Below are positions 45,640-57,299 of a stretch of 64,000 nucleotides of DNA, piece by piece; position 1 is the stretch's first letter, and each line of letters starts with the position of its first letter. The DNA is taken from NCBI GenBank assembly GCA_024036415.1, contig JAMWET010001680.1, positions 248,001-312,000 on the forward strand. Direction: 5' to 3'. Under the pieces are notes generated by a model. That model was not told the DNA's origin. It saw only the letters and a program-made list of their open reading frames with translations, and did not search any database. Both the position numbers and the translations under genes were made by a program. The DNA comes from Prochilodus magdalenae (Eukaryota > Chordata > Actinopteri > Characiformes > Prochilodontidae).

Positions 45640-46790
45640 CGAAGTACATACTGGGAGTGGCCACTAGGGGTAGCGTGCGCGGTAGAGTAGGTGCTCTCGC
45701 TGCTCTATAACATAGAACAAGAGAAGTCAGAGACCACACTTGTACTTGTCTCGTCTGTTTTTACTCTGTAAAACAGGGTATTAACATGACACAGAACACT
45801 ATAAACTATCCAAAATTGGTGAAATAACATCTTCAGTGATGTAATGATGGCATGATATTGCCAAGTGGAAGTTAAAATGTAGATGTTTTAACCGAGTAAA
45901 GAGGAAGCTGACGGCTGCAATAGTAGCGAAGGTAATGTGGCTAACCGCTAACCGGAATGAACTTCGTAACGTACTCTAAGATTCTGTGCAAGGATATATT
46001 TGTATTTAAACACTGTTCAGAGTGATTTTATGACACTGTACTGTTAGATTGTTTGTTTAGAGAATTTTATTGGTTTATTAAGCTGAAGTTAATGTCGCCT
46101 GTAGTTCCTCTCCATGCCGCTACCCTAGCCGGTAGTAATTGGCTGCTCAGGAAGCAGAGCCTCAGTGTTATGTTATGCTGTGTGAAGGTAAGATGTGATG
46201 AGAAGCATCCAGCTTAAAATAATCATTTAATTAAGCCATCCGCGTTCAGACTGTGCTTGTGTGTCAATGTGCTTTGGCCCAGTATGAAAGATTATTTAGT
46301 TGTTTTGGAGACTTTATATCTTATTTTTATTGGTTTACGTGGAAAATGTAGCTATGGAGGCAATTACATGTACAGGCATGGTTTCAATGCTCCATTATTC
46401 ATGTTCTGAGGCTAAAATATGGCTGTATTAGTTGTTTAAATTCCTGTAATTTGTGTTTTTGTACAGTATTTCTGTGTTTAATGAGCAGCAAGTGACAATA
46501 TGCAGTTAATAATAGTTCAGGTTAAATGTTGTCATAAAACTCAGTGTTATGCTGTGTGAAGGTGGCTGAGAGCTGCGGTGCTATCCTGTGTGATGACCCG
46601 ATTCTGTTGGGTGATGCGCTGAGAGAGAGACCCTGTCACTGAATAAACAGCCGTTCTGAACTGCGATCAAAACGAACACTCCTGGTGTCCAGTCTCCCTC
46701 TTTCCCCTAAAACATAAAAATACACAACGCAGAGGAAAAGATACCATCAGAGGTGGACTGAGAGTGCAGGTGGTAAATCGCACAACACCC
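45640..46790 (+). mobile_element. Possible decayed LTR-retroelement block
   Basis: The left part has a promoter-like TGCTCTATAACATAGAACAA (TATAA near 45705). The right part has CACTGAATAAACAGCCGTTC (AATAAA at 46640-46645), followed by GAACACTCCTGGTGTCCAGT and a C/T-rich stretch, resembling the R-U5 end of fish LTR retroelements. The spacing between the two is too long for one normal LTR. The word CTCAGTGTTATGCTGTGTGA occurs at 46540 and, with an insertion, near 46160. No gag or pol frame is visible. An old composite or several nested pieces. Confidence 0.35.
45712..45776 (+). repeat. Direct repeat D, copy 1
   Basis: GAGAAGTCAGAGACCACACT, then GTCTCGTCTGTTTTTACTCT and GTAAAACAGG. It matches 47170-47228 with few differences in the same orientation, about 1.45 kb away. 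Confidence 0.85.
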
Positions 46791-46794
46791 TGGG

Positions 46795-47165
46795 TTACAT
46801 TAACATGAAACACGGATATCTGATGATACTGTTCATTGTGTTGTTAAGTTAGAAACACATAAGTATACAATTGAATGGTCTTTTCTCCCATGTCATGGAA
46901 TATGTACATGTTAAAAGCTGATTAACAGTATTTTCTGCACTTTATGGGGTTTATATACCTGACAAAAGCACCAGTTTATTGAGTTATTTTGAAAGGTAAA
47001 GGTAATTGAATGTATTTTGGAAATGTACATTGAGTTGGTATCGCTAATATGTGAAAGTGAATGAGAGGAAAATTGTAAGGGTGTTTATTTACAAGGAAAA
47101 TATGTACAAGTATTTACAGGTATTTACATGAGCCAAAAGTATTTGCATGTTTATAATATAACATA
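46795..47165. other. Intergenic, nothing recognised
   Basis: A+T-rich, no feature seen other than lying between the two D repeats. Confidence 0.4.
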
Positions 47166-47232
47166 AAACATGAGAAGTCAGAGATCACACTTCTACTCGT
47201 CTCGTCTGTTTTTACACTGTGAAACAGGTACA
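47166..47232 (+). repeat. Direct repeat D, copy 2
   Basis: GAGAAGTCAGAGATCACACT, then GTCTCGTCTGTTTTTACACT and GTGAAACAG, followed by GTACATCTG. Both copies are preceded by an ATAACATA-AACA word, so homology extends slightly to the left. Confidence 0.85.
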
Positions 47233-47234
47233 TC

Positions 47235-48365
47235 TGTTTACAGCACCCACCTCAGGCCTGTAACGCGTACAAGGAGAAGATGGTGCTAATTTTCCTTAAA
47301 TCACAGCACGAAAGCTACTGATGAATTTTAGATATTAGATTACATCATTGTGCCACAGACACAACAACAACAAAGTGCTTAAATCCCATTTAAACACAGG
47401 CATACATGTTTCAATCATTGTAATTCACAGTCATGAATAGTTAATCTGCAACACAGCCCGTCATAAATAGACATACAGATCAATGCAAGACGTCATATGG
47501 AGTGCATGAGCACTCTGATACCGGAAGCCTACCAATAGCAAAACAGCAAAAAAGTGCATTGGTACATTTAAACAGGTTTTATTTTTTTATTTTTTATATT
47601 ACACACGAAGGTTTCATACATTTGCATGGTCCCAGCTTTACTAGTGCAAAACAGGCTCTACCTGATGCCCATCCATGAGTGGTGTCGAAGGAGAGCTGAC
47701 TCACTAGAGCCATTTTACAAAATATCAAATATCCACAGCCATGAAATATTCATTGAAATTTCCCTACCAGTGAAGAACAGATAGGTGAAGACGAGGTAGG
47801 TGGTGCCTGTAAGGTGCTGAAACAGATTTCTTCAATAGGCAATACTCCATTGTGATAAGCAGAGCTGCTCTGGGGCTGAACTGTGCTCTGTGTCCATTTT
47901 TCTTCTTAGGGTGTATTTGCTGTGTGCAAGACAGTCATTTGAGACTGGTGGCATAGAAATACCAGGTCTTTTATAGAAGAAGTAAGTGAGAATGTCTCGC
48001 TATCGAACGTTCAGGAGGAGAACATCACAGGTTTTTGTAGGCTTTAACTTCTTTGAGCCTAGTTTGGTTCTATTTAAGTTCTCTTTCTTCTGTGCTTATT
48101 ATTATTTACCCTGTTTCAGTTTCATTTTCAATTTTCATGCTACTAATATCCAAAATTTACTGGATACAGGATACCGGATTATCCAATACATATTCTAAAT
48201 TTGATAGTATAGATTTTGCTGCTGTAACGTCTTTGTCATCATGGATTTTGGCACATTAATAATAATAAAAATAAATTATGATTTTTTTAAGGCACATTTT
48301 TTATACCGTTTGCAGCTTAAAGTGCTTTACAGACAGTTGACATCAGTAATAGGAAGGAATACTAC
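47235..48365. other. Intergenic, with a possible LINE-tail scrap
   Basis: No gene. The stretch near 48310-48345 (GCTTAAAGTGCTTTACAGAC) resembles a 3' region of fish LINE copies (CAAAGTGCTTTACA type). Other open frames (47986-48259) are without motif. Confidence 0.35.
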
Positions 48366-48366
48366 T

Positions 48367-48370
<4 letters not shown>

Positions 48371-48413
<43 letters not shown>
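48371..48413. repeat. CA microsatellite
   Basis: Uninterrupted AC dinucleotide, stopping one base before the TA that flanks a Tc1-type end. Confidence 0.97.
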
Positions 48414-48415
<2 letters not shown>

Positions 48416-48417
<2 letters not shown>

Positions 48418-48480
48418 GTATCTCACAAAAGTGAGTACACCCCTCAAGCTTTTGTAATATCTTTTTAAAATATCAACACT
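48416..48480 (+). mobile_element. Tc1-type terminal inverted repeat
   Basis: TA followed by CAGTATCTCACAAAAGTGAG then TACACCCCTCA and a T-rich stretch. This is a very common Tc1 terminus in fish and amphibians, recalled from general knowledge. No opposite end or transposase follows. Confidence 0.7.
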
Positions 48481-48484
48481 TCTC

Positions 48485-49655
48485 AGATAACTTGTTGGAT
48501 ATTAGATGGACATTTGATTGCTTGAAAACAATATTTTTAAAGACCTTATTGAAGTACAGAAGGTTTGAAATTGATCTAAAATAATTTAGAACAGTTGGAT
48601 CACATGTTGATGAACCTAATGTGTTTATAACAGCTGTATGATCCTGATAACTAATAGAGAAAGATGTCATGACCAGTGTAGGTGGCTTGTCAGAAAGGTT
48701 ATTGGCTCCAGCTTGCTGAGCTGTGCTCAAATTTTATTTAAAAAAAATGCATTGCAAACTCTTTGTAGGTTTGAGAACCTCATAAGTCCTCATAAGACCC
48801 GTCGACAGAAACATTAGGATTAGTGAGTCGGTCTGTGGTGGAGAAAAGAGCTTTATTATCTTTGTGTTTATTAATTAGTATGATTCCTGGATATTTTTAT
48901 AGAATTACTGGAGATCTGCTCCTTAAGAAAATCATAGTGGACCTGCCGGTTTGTTTTCTTCCATAAGCATTCTGATTTGCGACAAAGTCTCTGAAGCTGG
49001 TGTATTTCCTCATTTATCTATAGATTTGTTATGTTAGTTTTTTTCAGGGCAGGCGAGTTTCTTGACAAAGTCAAGAGCTTCCTTTTTGTGAGGATTTTGT
49101 GAGGAAATTATGCAAGCTGCATGTGTGCAGTGGGAACCCTGTGTCAGAAATGGATACACGTTTAAGAAGCTGAATTCACAGATTAGAAGATGTGTTTGTA
49201 CATATACAGTTTATATAGAGAGAGTGTTTGCACCTTGCATTAACATCCAAGATGTGTGTAACATATTTTGGTTTCACTTTTGGTTACCTTTTTTTTTACA
49301 TTACAGTATGAGTGCACAAGCTTGGCGTGGATACTTCTGTTGGCCTGGAGTGCATTAAGGCACTTGGTGGAACTCTATGCTTGTTTAGCTGGAAAAGCAC
49401 ATTCTGTTTAATGCTAAATGTTAAATGTGGTTCTGATTAGTGTTTAATGACCTCTGAATGTGGTTTGAGTGATCCAGTCACAATCTAAGTAAAACGTGCC
49501 CTGGTTTAAACCTGTTTTTTATGCAGCAGTCCGCACATGCAAGAAGTAAATAGGTTAATTATGTGTGAAAATTTGTCTGCTTTTTCTACACTAAGAAAAA
49601 CATTGGAGCATTGAAATTACCTGATTCATATGTGCATCATTTCTGCATGTATAAA
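48485..49655. other. Intergenic, nothing recognised
   Basis: No gene or family seen. The minus-strand open frame 48473-48730 (85 codons) and the plus frame 49110-49358 have no motif. Confidence 0.4.
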
Positions 49656-49658
49656 ATA

Positions 49659-50816
49659 CACTGCCTGACCAAAAAAAGCTCACCACCTGGATTTAACTAA
49701 GCACATAGGTAAGAGTCCCATATTGGATAAGTACTGCATTGGTGCTTATGTTTCAGCTGGCAACAGGTTATTTAAACCTAACAGCTGTGGGAGTAGCTTC
49801 TCAATTGTAAAACAACCGTGTGGAAAAACACATCCTGTGGTTGTGGAAAAGATGTTAATCTGTTTCAGAAAGGTCAAATTATTGGAATGCATCAAGCAGA
49901 GAAAACATCTAAGGCGATTGCTAAAACTACTTAAATTGGGTCAGGAACTGTCCAACGCAGTATTAAAAAGTGGACGAACAGTGGGGAAATATCATCTTCA
50001 AAGAAGGAATGTGGTCAGAAACAAATTTTGAATGATCGTGATTGGCAATCACTTAAAAGTTTGGTGAAATCAAAGAGAAGAAAAACAATAGTAGAACTCA
50101 GGGATGTGTTTAGTAGTGAGAGTAAGAGTATTTCCACATGCACAATGCAAAGGGATACGAACTAAACAGCTGTGTAGCCTTAAGAAAAACACTTGTCAGC
50201 AAAAACGGCTTCAATTTGCCAAGTAGCATAAAGATTGGACTCTGGAAGAAGGTCACGTGGTCTGATGAGTCCAGATGTACCCTATTACAGAATAATGGGT
50301 GCATCAGGGTAAAAGGGGGGCACCTGAAGAGATCATGCTTAGCGTCTACCGGTTAAGCCTGTGCTATGATCTAGGGTTGCTGGAGTTGCTCAGGTCTAGC
50401 TTCAGTAATGTTATTCCCAAAGAATGAGGTCAGCTGACCACCTGAATATTCTAAATGACCTGGTTATTTCATCGATGGATTTTTTCTTCCCGGTTGGCAC
50501 GGGCATATTCCAAGATGACAATATCAGGATTCGTCAGGCTCAAATTGTGAAAGAGTTGGTTCAGGGAGCATAAGACATCACACTTGGATTGGCCACCACA
50601 GACCTGGGTCCAGACCTGAACCCCATTGAGAATGTTTGGTATTTGCTAAAGAAAATTTTGTGCAGTGGTCAAAATCTCCAATCATCAATACAAGATCTTG
50701 TGAAAAAATTAATGCAACTCTGGACATAAATAATGTTGTGACATTACAGAAGCTTGATGCCACAGCTAATGCATGCCGTGATCAATTCACAATTGTGAAT
50801 TTTTGGTCAATCAGTG
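49659..50816 (+). mobile_element. Nearly full-length dead Tc1 element
   Basis: Left end CACTGCCTGACCAAAAAAAG and right end TTTTTGGTCAATCAGTG, each bordered by TA (49657-49658, 50817-50818). Length 1158 bp. Inside lies one decayed transposase gene in the plus orientation (see next entry). The left end continues CTCACCACCTGGATTTAACT, a hallmark of a widespread fish Tc1 subfamily. Confidence 0.9.
49850..50762 (+). pseudogene. Tc1 transposase pseudogene
   Basis: Pieces in successive frames cover the expected order. FQKGQIIGMHQAEKTSKAIA (first helix-turn-helix) runs from about 49865, followed by SGTVQRSIKKWTNSGE. TWSDESRCTL, around the second catalytic aspartate, is near 50260. GIFQDDN lies near 50507, and PDLNPIENVWYLLKKIL, carrying the third catalytic residue (glutamate, DD34E type), near 50608. 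The protein would cut and paste DNA at TA sites. At least one in-frame stop after KTT, several more stops and frame changes abolish it. Confidence 0.85.
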
Positions 50817-50819
50817 TAT

Positions 50820-51130
50820 ATTACATCACAATTACTTTCAAAAGGATTGGATATCTGTGCCGACATCTGCTAATCTATCTATATGCTGTTACTGACATAC
50901 GTTTGTCACAAATGCTGATTAATATCACATATTCCACATTTCATGTTTATTGTATTGTATTTTATTGTATACATACATACAAACTTTATTATATTGTAAT
51001 TCCTGCTATTCTAATCCCTGCAAATAATTAATTGCTCCCTGACACTAATACGAATAATGTCATGACACATTGCATCAGCTCTGTTTAGTACTAATTACCA
51101 GACTTTATTATGCATATTATATGTGTATAA
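50820..51130. other. Intergenic, nothing recognised
   Basis: A+T-rich. Nothing identified. Confidence 0.45.
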
Positions 51131-51640
51131 TGCAGTCAGAGAAAACTTTTGTGCCTCTCATTATCTTATAAAAAGAGAGAGGGGTACGGAGCGACACTCT
51201 TTGAAACTGTCTGTGAAATTAAATGGCATGATAGACCTCACAGCTCCTATTGTAGGGGATGTGTAGAGTCAACACTACTGATGATTTTGAAACAACATCC
51301 TAGTGGATCATTAACATTTTGCCTACCATGTAGACACCCTGCTGCCAAACTTCACCATGCCTAATGAGAACACAGAAGGTGTTTTTGTCTGTGTCTTTCT
51401 CATGTATTGCGTGTAAGTCTAAGCTCCCTGTGACTGAAACATACCTAATAGCGTGCATAACCTCCACAAGCACCAATAACAGCTGCAATTTGATTTGGCA
51501 TGTGCTGGGATACGTTTCTAGATGTAGGCCACATCAATTTTTAGAAATACTTGCATCAAAGGATTGTGCACATGGGCCAGATTTGGTGGATGCCTTCCTT
51601 GGCACCATCCTGAGGAAAATTTCCTAATCACATCAGATCC
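51130..51640. other. Unidentified stretch, possibly Tc1-derived
   Basis: CATAACCTCCACAAGCACCA then ATAACAGCTGCAATTTGA resembles the C-terminal and 3' parts of Tc1-type transposons in reverse reading (compare AGGGCCTCCTTTTGCGGCCA in the element at 37666). No ends are found, so this is a weak suggestion. Confidence 0.25.
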
Positions 51641-51644
51641 CACA

Positions 51645-53790
51645 CATCTGATCAGATGTTTGGGTCTGGTTAACATGGTAACAATGGTATGGTTATGAAC
51701 TGTTTAGGTTGTTTTAGCAGATGTGTTGCTACATAATACAATGAACTTATTTTGGAGGTTAGAATGAAACTATGAGATTTTTGTACATAAAACTGTGTTT
51801 CAGTTTTGTGTGCAGGGAAGACGTTATGGAACTATAGGAGTAGTTTGGAGATCAGTAAAGGTGTAGTATGCTTAGTTTTGGTTATCATCACACTTCATAT
51901 AAGATGGATGTATTTTTTGGAGATTGATGAAGTTGAGTAAAACTATGGGAGTATATTAGAGAACTGTAATGGTATGTTCAGTTTAGGTTACCAGTTCATC
52001 AAATATAAAATATGCAAATACTGAGGCTCTTTTACACAATGCATATTTACATAACGGATTATGAAGTTTTTTTAGATTTGGAGTTTTTTAATCTGTATTT
52101 AAGTCTTTTATAGCATGACAGTTGGTATAGAATTAAAGAGCTTAGAATTGGACTATGGTTTTTTTTTGGAGATTCATAAAACTTTATCTACAGATGAATA
52201 TGGGATTTTGTCAGAGGTTACTAATTACACATTTAAACCTGGTAAGCAGTTAATATAGAACTATAGGATTTTGCGAGATTTTTAAGACTCAGTTTAGGTG
52301 TAGTTTCCAGCTCATGGATTAAGATGGCAAAAAGAAAAAAAACTATTGAGTCACATATGAACAAAGGTGGTGCAAGAGTATGACCAGCATAAACAAAATT
52401 GCACGTTCATAGTAAAAAGAATAAAATAATTAAAAATCACTTTGGATGTAACACCAAACTGGTTCACCAGGTCGTTTTTGCTCTGTGTCATTTCTTAACT
52501 TCGCCAGTGCAACTAGGGCAGCCATTACAATTCAATATGGCCTGCACTACCATTGGAATATTCAACCGCTGCTGTTAAATAGAAACATTTTCAAAACTGC
52601 AGGCTTTTAGTGACCCTCTCCTGAATAAAGCAGGAGTTTCTAAAGGCGAGGAATAACATGCATGCTTTATTTTCACAGCACAAAGAATAATGGAGCAATC
52701 AGATAAAATATACTGTACATTTCCTATTAAATTACTGAAAATTGCCCGCCTGATTTGGCGTGATTGCAAGAAAAGAATTCTACTGCAATACCGATATTAC
52801 CATGTGCTAGCACCGCAGCTGAACAGTGCAGGTAAAAAAGAAAAGGTCCACATCACTACTCACTTGCCTTTAGACATAAAGTTGCCCCTGAGTGCATGCA
52901 CGCATAATATCTGTTAAGTTTGGCCGGCATAGATGTACACTCACTGCCCACAGCTACGTTGTAGATCCCCTATGCTGGTGTAACGTTACGGCTACGTGTT
53001 GGTATAACAGAAACATCCTAACTCTAAAAGCTTATCTGGTTAGCCACCCTGACAATTTCAGTTAAGACTAAATTTAAGGCAATAGCGAATACACAATACC
53101 ATTTTGTAAGCTTCATAATCATAACATAACTCCATATAAGAAGGTATAATCTGAGAACCTAGTAAATGTGTCCTAATTACTGTTCTGGGTTTAGTCTAGA
53201 ATAGAGTTATAGTGTTGAATTTCTTAATGTACATGTATAATATTAAAGACATTTTTTAGGCATGACCTTTTTTCCCATCTCTGCAGTTTAAATCACTGCA
53301 GACACATTCTCTGCTGTTCCCTCTTATTACCTACTTATGTTAATGCTCATAGCCAAATAAAATGTTGCAAAAAGCTGATGAATATTAAAAAAAACAAAAT
53401 AGATATATTACAATACAAATGTTTGCACAATGAATGAAGAATGAAATAATGATAATAGTACATTAGAGCCATAATAAATTAGTAATACCTTTCCCTACTT
53501 TTTTCCATACTATTTTCATACACTTTTTTCTTGTTGGGCTGAAATGTGTACACTTTTGTATGTTTAATTTTGCTGGCATCATTTTGGATGAAGTCAAAAA
53601 ATGTTTTTCAGGAACATCCATCCTTATATCAACGTGACAATACCAAGAAGCATTGTGAAATGTGCCACATTATGATGCAATAATTTGACAAAGACCCCAT
53701 ATGAAGGCACAGTTGAAGACCTGTATAACTGAAGAATGGCAATATAATTATGCTTTCAAAACTGGATATATTAAGGATTTCGATACACTT
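51645..53790. other. Intergenic, nothing recognised
   Basis: A+T-rich single-copy-looking DNA without gene, motif or named repeat. Open frames at 52575-52917 overlap on both strands. Confidence 0.45.
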
Positions 53791-53796
53791 TTCATA

Positions 53797-53980
53797 CACT
53801 CGTCATCAAAGGTTAGGAATAGTTGCACCCAGAAGGAAGTGTCAGATTGCAATGCTATGTGGAAGGAAGATAAAGGTTGCTAGAGACAATGAAATGACAG
53901 ACATGGGCAATATTTATTGTGCTTTACATACAGAAGTAGTGTCTCTCAGTATGGCATTGGGCCACCATGTGTGCTAACAT
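53797..53980 (-). mobile_element. Tc1-like relic, family A copy 8 (3' end only)
   Basis: TA then CACTCGTCATCAAAGG, GAATAGTTGCACCCAGAAGG and AAGTGTCAG at the left is the family end. The interior matches the 3' region of the longest copy in reverse (GGAAGATAA, GGGCAATATTTATTG, CTCAGTATGGCATTGGGCCA). It ends in sequence equivalent to the transposase C-terminus. The rest is gone. Confidence 0.75.
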
Positions 53981-53984
53981 AACA

Positions 53985-54690
53985 TTCCATACATCTTTAA
54001 GTTAAATTTTTATTTATATAGCACATTTTTTTAGAACATGTCTCAAAGTGCAATACAATACAAAATCACCTAACATGCATAAACTGCTAAAAGCATAAGA
54101 ATAAACAAGTCTTTATTTAAAACATGAACTGAGGCTGAAAGTCTGATGTCAGCCGGGAGTATATTTCACAGTTTTGTGACGGACACTGCTCCCTTTTGAT
54201 TTTAATTTGGTTCATTTGATTTGAAGACCTTAGAATTTTTATGTTGTTGAGAGAACACAACAGCTCCGATATGGAGGGCCATCATTGTGAAATGCCTGAT
54301 AGGTCAGCACTAAGCTGCACAGGCAGTCAATGAACAAAATCTTTTAGACTCCTCACAGGTGAAGATGGGATATTGCATTTTGAACAAGCTGCAGTCCAGC
54401 AAAATCTTTTGACTCAAACAGGTGAAAAGGACATTACAGGCGTCCAATCGGGATGAAGGGAATATGCATGCAAGCACAGGAAATTTCTGACCTTTCTGAT
54501 GTTCCTACGTTGGGGAGCGCAGGATTGAAAAAGCTTCTTGATATGAACAGTGTAAGACAGATTTCTGTCAACCCAGCACAACCAAGAGCTAACCGCACTT
54601 CTATGGACATACCCCCAAACCCACAAATAGGACTTCTGTCTTGTCCTTATGGTTTTGGTACTGATTTCAATTTAAAATAGAGTCTCTCAG
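53985..54690 (-). repeat. Retroelement 3'-region-like repeat
   Basis: ATTTTTATTTATATAGCACA then TCTCAAAGTGCAATACA, and further on TTTTGAACAAGCTGCAGTCC and GACATTACAGGCGTCCAATC, resemble a common fish repeat in which a TTTATATAGCAC start is followed by TTGAAC-AGCTG-AGTC and GTTACAGTAATCxAATCG. These are recalled similarities and the family is uncertain. Open frames here (54414-54680) are incidental. Confidence 0.4.
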
Positions 54691-54699
54691 TGTCAGGAC

Positions 54700-56735
54700 C
54701 ATTTTGTTAAACCTGACCATGTAAGTGATGTATGGTCAAGACATGTTTCTCCTGAAATTGTAAGACAATGAGCCATATAATAAACGAGAAGTTGAAAAAG
54801 TGAATGTAGTTCATGTAGATCTGAGAAACGAGCAGTCCGGACAACATGGCAGAGCATTTCTGGAACACCTCAAGAATACGTGCAAGTTTGCTTCTGTAGT
54901 GCAGGTTGCCAGACTTTCCAGGAGCTTCGCTTGCTGCATTGATATGAGATCAAAAGTCTCCATAAACAGCAGGCAGACTGACATTATGCTCAGATCAGTG
55001 TGCACCGAGTCAGCTCGGCAAGAGACAGTAAACCATCACAGTTTCCTCCAACGCACAACTTGAAAAGATGAATGCATCCATATTTTACAAAATGTCTTCG
55101 AACGAAACCATAGAACAGCCATACTTTCTCCTCTCAGTCTCCTCATTACTGCCGAGGCCCGTTCAAGGTGCGTTAATGAGCACATCGCATGTACATTCCC
55201 AGAAACTGCTCCTTTATTCTTGTTGGTTGCTCCCTTTCCTTCCACCGTGTGGCTGAGGATGTTATACAGCACGCCATTCTGTGTTTTCACTTGAGGAAGA
55301 AGAGGAGCTGCGATAACTTGTCTTCTGAAACAGTATTATTTCTTACTGAGCGTGGCAACAAAATGTTACATATAAGCTGCTTTGGCGAATCACAACCACA
55401 CAACTGCTGTAGTTTGTGCACAGGCTTGGGGTGAAACGGAAGTCAGCCTCTGTTTACTTTTGTTATCCGCCTCAGGCCATTGGGTGCACTCATTACGGCA
55501 CTGGCATGAAACAATTTCCAGAGTTTATATATGTTTAATATGCCGTGTCAGAATCAGAGGTGGGTAGAGAAGATTAAGAATGTTCTTAGAATTAAAAGTA
55601 ACATCAAACAACTTAAGCAGCAGGGAAATGCAGAGTTTCAAAAACATTCAAGCAGTGAAAGCTTAAGCACATATCAGGAGGACTCCAGTGCTATTTCACT
55701 CATTTATTTCTCAGGTGCTGACGTTTCAACGTCTACCACCGGTTTGGTCCTGGTCTTGATGTCCAGGGAGTGAGCTCCGCCCCTGCCTTTCATATCCGGC
55801 AGAGTCTGCAAGCTGCAAGACCTGAACGCAGGGAGTGGCGTACGCCAAAGACTCTTTATTCCGTAATAGTTAACTTTAATAATCTTATTTATTCCTGTAA
55901 TTCAAACATCGCTATTATTCAAGCGTACAAAAAAATGTTTCCTCAGCAACCTGAGGGTTTAGGCCCAAACCAATCTTCGTTGCAGGTAGCCTTGTCTTTA
56001 GGTAACAAATGGAAAATAAAGAGGGCCACTCTTTTCTACTGTGCTGAAGCCAGTTTCTTATTCTTTTTTTTATTTAGCCATTCCACCTTAAATGCTGCAG
56101 CAGTTATTATCATGCATTAGGCCCCAGAATGTAGCTGCTGCACAATTTAAGGGGGAATGCCAAAATACAAACAAGACGTAGGTGAATAGGAATCCAACTT
56201 CAGCCTCATCTGTTTCCTTTTACGCAGTGCTGTTGTTCCATTACTGAGCTGTGGATTTGAGCAGGGCTATTATTACTGAGGAGCTCCATGTTTGGCGAGT
56301 TAATTCACTCCATAATTATTACTTGTGAAAACGACGAACATTTGTACTGGATTTAAATCACGCAGGTTGCTGATAATCATCGAAATTACACCCCAGGTAA
56401 ATTATGTCCCCAGGTAAATCTAAACTCACACAAATAGGACTTTTGTTGGAGCTAAAGGCTTTTGGAAGCCTTGCTTGCTGATGTTCTGTAAATGTATGTG
56501 TAAAGTGTATGAAGGCAATGAGAATGTGCTAACATGTGCCAAAGGACTCGACATTGATATGTAATCCCAGGATAAGGTTCTTAGGGTCTCTCAGCTGCTG
56601 ATTGGTTTTACCCTTAGATGAAACATAACAGTACATTAATAATTCGGATGATGTTAGGTGACCCTAGACAACTGCTCATGTCACTTAGCAAGACCAGTAT
56701 GAGCATAGAAACCTGCATTTTTAAAGTTTCCTCTT
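54700..56735. other. Intergenic, nothing firmly recognised
   Basis: Several overlapping open frames of 60-116 codons on both strands (54800-56120) without recognisable domains. The part 54780-55430 is non-repetitive and could include conserved non-coding DNA (inference). GCTGACGTTTCAACGTCTAC near 55718 is reminiscent of a word in some fish retroelements but has no further support. Confidence 0.35.
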
Positions 56736-56741
56736 ATTAGG

Positions 56742-57293
56742 TGTCACGCTTCCCGGGTTTCCCTGACTCCGCTGATCTCCCTGCATCCACTTCACAGAGT
56801 GCATCACCCGATGATGTCACACTCACATGTCTCCAGTCAATCAATCACTCACAGTCTAGTATTGATTTTTTCCACCTGTATCCACCATCTCATTACCTAG
56901 CCTGTTCATAAACCCCTCTCACATACACACACGGTCATTGCGAAGTTTTGCCGACCCTGTTAGCAAGACTGAGCATTTCCTTCCTGTTCTCTCTACTCTG
57001 GCTTTGACTCGCTTTGTTTATCAACTACCTTTTTTGTCTCTTCCCCTGTACTGGTTTCTCGTTCGTTTAACTCTCTGGCTTTCAATCTCCTTCCATTCTC
57101 ATAACTCTTCTCTTTGCCTTGTCCTTCTATTTTGGTTGCCTCGCTGTCTGACTCTACTGGTTCTGACCTTTCGCCTGCCTCTCGACTCTGATCTCATGGC
57201 ATGTTTTGGTGCTGTGTTTAATTACCCAGTTGTTAAATAAAGCTCATCAGACTTGTAGCTCTGCATGTGTCAAACCAAGTCCTGTTTCTGACA
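56742..57293 (+). mobile_element. Solo LTR with 5-bp target duplication
   Basis: Begins TGTCACGCTTCCCGGG and ends TTTCTGACA, so the termini are short inverted repeats TGTCA/TGACA. It is flanked by TTAGG on both sides (56737-56741 and 57294-57298). Contains CATAAACCCCTC as a TATA-like site near 56908 and AATAAA at 57236-57241, both in plus orientation, in an otherwise T/C-rich body. No internal region remains. The structure and duplication length fit a Gypsy-type element. A sister copy is at 35270. The 100-codon open frame 56938-57240 is a reading of the C/T-rich body and not a gene. Confidence 0.88.
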
Positions 57294-57299
57294 TTAGGT

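Noticed and set aside
50636..51031. 131-codon open frame
   Set aside because: Its left half is an out-of-register reading of the dead Tc1 element ending at 50816, and the right half is A+T-rich flanking DNA.
55700..55760. GCTGACGTTTCAACGTC word reminiscent of some fish retroelement ends
   Set aside because: Only one short word matches, with no coding region, ends or second copy in the window.
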